Part shown: piece by piece, positions 61,991-64,000 of the stretch
Layout of the letters: each line of letters opens with the position of its first letter
Numbering within the stretch: the stretch's first letter is position 1
Assembly: GCF_032121415.1 (NCBI RefSeq)
Contig: NZ_CP135079.1
Location: forward strand, 2,294,001 to 2,358,000
DNA from: Streptomyces parvus
GTDB taxonomy: Bacteria > Actinomycetota > Actinomycetes > Streptomycetales > Streptomycetaceae
Direction: 5' to 3'
DNA length: 64,000 bases
The notes under the pieces: model-generated
What the model was told of the DNA's origin: nothing
What the model saw: only the letters and a program-made list of their open reading frames with translations
Databases searched by the model: none
Made by a program: the position numbers and the translations under genes

Positions 61991-62749
61991 GTGGCGTTGA
62001 AGCCCGAGCCGACGGCGCCGTTCCACTCGGTGCAGTACGCCCTGCGCGTGCTCGAATCGGTCTCCAAACACGGCAACGGTGTGACCGATGCCCAGATCTC
62101 CCGGGAGACCGGGCTGCCGACCGGCCACCTCGCCTCCCTCCTCCTCACACTGCGCCGCGAGGGGTATGTGGAGCAGGTCAGCGACGGCGCGTACGTCATC
62201 GGCGCGTCCCTTCTGCTGCTCGGCTCCGGGGCGGCCCGCCGCAGGGCCCTGGAGGACCGCCTCCAGCTCACCCTGTCCGAGCTGCGCGACTCCGTCGGCG
62301 CGGCCGTCTATCTCAGCCGGTATACGGACGGCGAGGTCAGTGTGACGCAGGTCGCGGACGGACCGCTCACCCCCGCGGTCAACGAGTGGGTGGACTTCCG
62401 CTCCTCGGCGCACGCCAGCGCGGTCGGCAAGTGCCTGCTGGCCCAGCTCGACCACGACGGGCGGCGCGACCACATCTCCCGGCACCGGACGGCCCGGCTC
62501 ACCTCGCGGACGATCACCGACGAGAAGATCCTCTTCTCCCAGCTGGACGCCCAGTCCGCCACGGTCCCGGTGCTGGATCTCCAGGAGTACGCGGTGGGCA
62601 CCGTCTGCGCGGCCGTTCCGCTGACGGCAGGCTCCGCCGCGGGCTGCCTCGCCCTGTCGCTGCCGATCGAGGACGCGCACCGGCTGCGGTCGGCGGCCGA
62701 GACGCTGAGCCGCCGGGCGGCGCCGGTGCTGCTGTCGCTGGCGCTGTAG
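61991..62749 (+). CDS. IclR-family transcriptional regulator
   Basis: 252 residues. N-terminal winged helix: SVQYALRVLESVSKHGNGVT, then DAQISRETGLPTGHLASLLL and LRREGYVEQ. The effector domain contains SSAHASAVGKCLLAQL and EYAVGTVCAAVPL. It sits directly downstream of the ABC transporter, which it likely controls (inferred). GTG start at 61991 with AGGGGG upstream. Confidence 0.92.
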   Translation: MALKPEPTAPFHSVQYALRVLESVSKHGNGVTDAQISRETGLPTGHLASLLLTLRREGYVEQVSDGAYVIGASLLLLGSGAARRRALEDRLQLTLSELRDSVGAAVYLSRYTDGEVSVTQVADGPLTPAVNEWVDFRSSAHASAVGKCLLAQLDHDGRRDHISRHRTARLTSRTITDEKILFSQLDAQSATVPVLDLQEYAVGTVCAAVPLTAGSAAGCLALSLPIEDAHRLRSAAETLSRRAAPVLLSLAL

Positions 62750-62798
62750 CGCCCCGGGGCCCGGGCGGGGGTGGTCACCAGCACCCCTCGGGACCAGG

Positions 62799-62804
62799 TA
62801 TTAT
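62799..62804 (+). promoter_or_regulatory. -10 box of tRNA-Lys 2
   Basis: TATTAT, 15 nt before the tRNA. TGGTCA at 62772 is a poorly spaced -35. Confidence 0.45.
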
Positions 62805-62818
62805 TTTCGAGTCAGCAG

Positions 62819-62892
62819 GCGCCGTTAGCTCAGTTGGTTAGAGCAGCTGACTCTTAATCAGCGGGTCCGGGGTTCGAGTCCCTGACGGCGCA
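62819..62892 (+). tRNA. tRNA-Lys (CTT), copy 2
   Basis: Identical to the copy at 51435-51508; anticodon CTT at 62853-62855; CCA not encoded. Confidence 0.97.
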
Positions 62893-62900
62893 CGGCACGC

Positions 62901-62931
62901 AGTGGCGGTCTCCTTCACGGAGGCCGCCACT
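62901..62931 (+). terminator. Terminator after tRNA-Lys 2
   Basis: 13-bp stem (one G-T pair), arms 62901-62913 and 62919-62931, 5-nt loop, followed by CGCTTTTCC. Confidence 0.8.
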
Positions 62932-63669
62932 TCGCTTTTCCGGGGTGTGGCCCACAGGGCCGTCCCCCGCTCCGCGTACCGGGTCAGCAGGGCCGCCAGC
63001 TCCACGGCGTCCAGCGGCGCATACGTACCGTCGCCGCCCCGGCCCCACCAGACCGGGTCCGGGCAGCGGAAGCCCTCCCGGCGCAGGGCCACCCGGTGGA
63101 TCTTGTTGGTCGCGGTGACCGGCATCCGGTCGAGGATCCGGACGAACCGGGGCGCCGTCTTCGTCCCCCGGGTCCGGCTGGGCGCGCAGGAACGCGGCGA
63201 AGGCCGCCGGGTCGAAGGCCGCACCCGCGGCGTCGCCGGGGCGAGCACCCGCGTAGGGCGAGCAGGGCGGCGTACGCCTCGGTGCCGGTGACCAGGACCC
63301 GTACGCCCGGCAGCTCCAGATCGACGAGGAGCGGCAGGTGGGCGCGCCCGGTGATCAGGAGAGGGGCTTCGGTGTGCAGGATGTCGCGGGCCGGCTCGGG
63401 GCCGCGCCGGGTGGGATTGATCCCCGCGACGGCGGCCCCGGCCAGGGCCGCCGCGCTGAGCCACAGCGGGAACTCGGGGGTGTTGTCGAGCAGGACGCCG
63501 AAGTGCGGTTCGCCGCCGCGCGGCAGCAGATCCGCGAGGAGCGCCGCCGTGCGGCGGCGCCCTCGACCACCTGGTGATGACTGAGCACGGTGGGGCCGTG
63601 CTTCAGGGCGGGCCGGTGGTCACCCCATTGGCGTCGTACGAGCTCCGCGACGGTGCCGGTACTCCTCAT
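62932..63669 (-). pseudogene. Decayed acyl-CoA synthetase (FadD-like)
   Basis: Starts normally at ATG 63669 (MRSTGTVAELVRRQWGDH) but shifts frame near 63555. Beyond it the +1 frame reads TAALLADLLPRGGEPHFGVL, LDNTPEFPLWLSAAALAG, AGINPTRRGPEPARDILHTE, LLITGRAH and VRVLVTGTEAYAALLALRG, all typical of AMP-binding enzymes. Near 63240 homology jumps to the C-terminal end (RFVRILDRMPVTATNKIHRV). The central part with the ATP-binding TSGTTGxPK loop is gone, and no stop precedes the tRNA. An intact enzyme would have some 500-550 residues. Confidence 0.8.
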
Positions 63670-63695
63670 GGCACCGCACGGTAACTGATTGAGCG

Positions 63696-64000
63696 TCAGA
63701 ACTTGACGTCGGAGCAGGCGTAGAACGCGTTGGTGGTGTCCGCGACGTTCCACACGGCGAGGATGATGTGCTTGCCGGTCTTCTGGGTGGGGATCGTGCC
63801 CTGGTGGGTCAGGGTGGCCGGCGGCTGCTGGTTGCCGTAGGGCACGGTCATGAAGGGCTGCGATTCGAGCGCGGCCCGGGTGAGCGGCTTGGTGGAGTCC
63901 CAGCCGTTCTTGGTGATGTAGTAGCGGAAGTCGCTGGTGGAGTGGCGGGCGGTGAACTGCCAGCGGAAGCTGTAGCCCTGCCCGCCGGTGACCTGCGTGG
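63696..64000 (-). CDS. Lytic polysaccharide monooxygenase (AA10), 3' part
   Basis: About 101 C-terminal codons; the gene runs off the window end. It reads FRWQFTARHSTSDFRYYITK, NGWDSTKPLTRAALESQPFM, TVPYGNQQPPATLTHQGTIP, KTGKHIILAVWNVADTTNAF, YACSDVKF, closely parallel to the LPMO at 30285 (HTFRWRITARHATTDFRYYV... NAFYACSDVTF). Secreted copper-dependent oxidation of chitin or cellulose is expected; the N-terminal His brace lies outside the window. Confidence 0.9.
   Translation of the reverse strand, partial: TQVTGGQGYSFRWQFTARHSTSDFRYYITKNGWDSTKPLTRAALESQPFMTVPYGNQQPPATLTHQGTIPTQKTGKHIILAVWNVADTTNAFYACSDVKF

Noticed and set aside
51435..62892. Integrated element between the two tRNA-Lys copies
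   Set aside because: There is no integrase, excisionase or replication gene, and the contents look like core Streptomyces genes, so direct tRNA repeats alone do not show an island.
62838..63048. Minus-strand frames ending in SNPGPAD or TPDPLIKSQLL
   Set aside because: These are translations of tRNA-Lys read in the wrong sense, a common annotation artefact. Only the acyl-CoA synthetase remnant upstream is real.
1..64000. CRISPR arrays, insertion sequences or a natural-product cluster beyond desABCD
   Set aside because: No spaced short repeats, no transposase motifs, and no PKS, NRPS or RiPP genes were seen.

Overview
The window is chromosomal DNA of a Streptomyces species. GC is very high, third codon positions are almost all G or C, and GTG and TTG starts are common. 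It carries Streptomyces markers: adpA with its TTA codon, a desABCD desferrioxamine operon with an iron box, the cebR-cebEFG-bglC cellobiose genes with CebR boxes, and a cdgA-type GGDEF-EAL gene. Gene order matches, from memory, the S. coelicolor core region from about SCO2774 to SCO2833, with local gains and losses. There is no phage, integrase, IS element or CRISPR array.

Bases 1-17.7 kb are mostly acyl-CoA and branched-chain metabolism. An acyl-CoA dehydrogenase and a thioesterase are followed by a cation-efflux gene, a secreted protein, a phosphatase-like gene, a TetR/NmrA divergent pair and a GPP34 gene. A TetR gene then faces an operon for isovaleryl-CoA (leucine) degradation: carboxylase beta, carboxylase alpha with biotin domain, HMG-CoA lyase, acyl-CoA dehydrogenase. 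A lipoprotein, a DUF1707 protein and an HxlR/MFS pair follow.

Bases 17.7-26.7 kb start with a GNAT remnant, then iron-box-controlled desABCD, a DUF4429 protein, a small leaderless gene behind a perfect 18-bp palindrome, and glmS. Bases 26.7-30.9 kb hold a universal stress protein, a 0.9-kb regulatory gap, adpA, oligoribonuclease, tRNA-His and a lytic polysaccharide monooxygenase (LPMO) whose eighth codon is TTA. Bases 31-37.2 kb are the cellobiose locus, with three perfect CebR boxes and a hairpin between cebE and cebF.

Bases 37.7-51.5 kb contain a two-component system, a spermidine-synthase-like gene, an HTH/TPR regulator ending inside an intergenic repeat element, a histidine phosphatase and a PAP2 phosphatase. 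These are followed by an operon that looks like a split Dna2: a Cas4-like Fe-S PD-(D/E)XK nuclease, an unknown 538-residue protein and an SF1 helicase. I rate this the best candidate for an undescribed system. A primase/polymerase-like gene then runs 10 nt into a tRNA-Lys.

Bases 51.5-64 kb hold a secreted M6 protease, cdgA (PAS-GGDEF-EAL), an LLM flavin oxidoreductase, a EutA-like protein with no cysteines, a D-2-hydroxyacid dehydrogenase, an ehuBCDA-type ABC transporter, an IclR regulator, a second identical tRNA-Lys, a decayed acyl-CoA synthetase pseudogene and the 3' part of a second LPMO gene cut by the window end. Gene identities come from protein motifs and neighbourhood; operators and promoters come from visible symmetry and spacing and are predictions.
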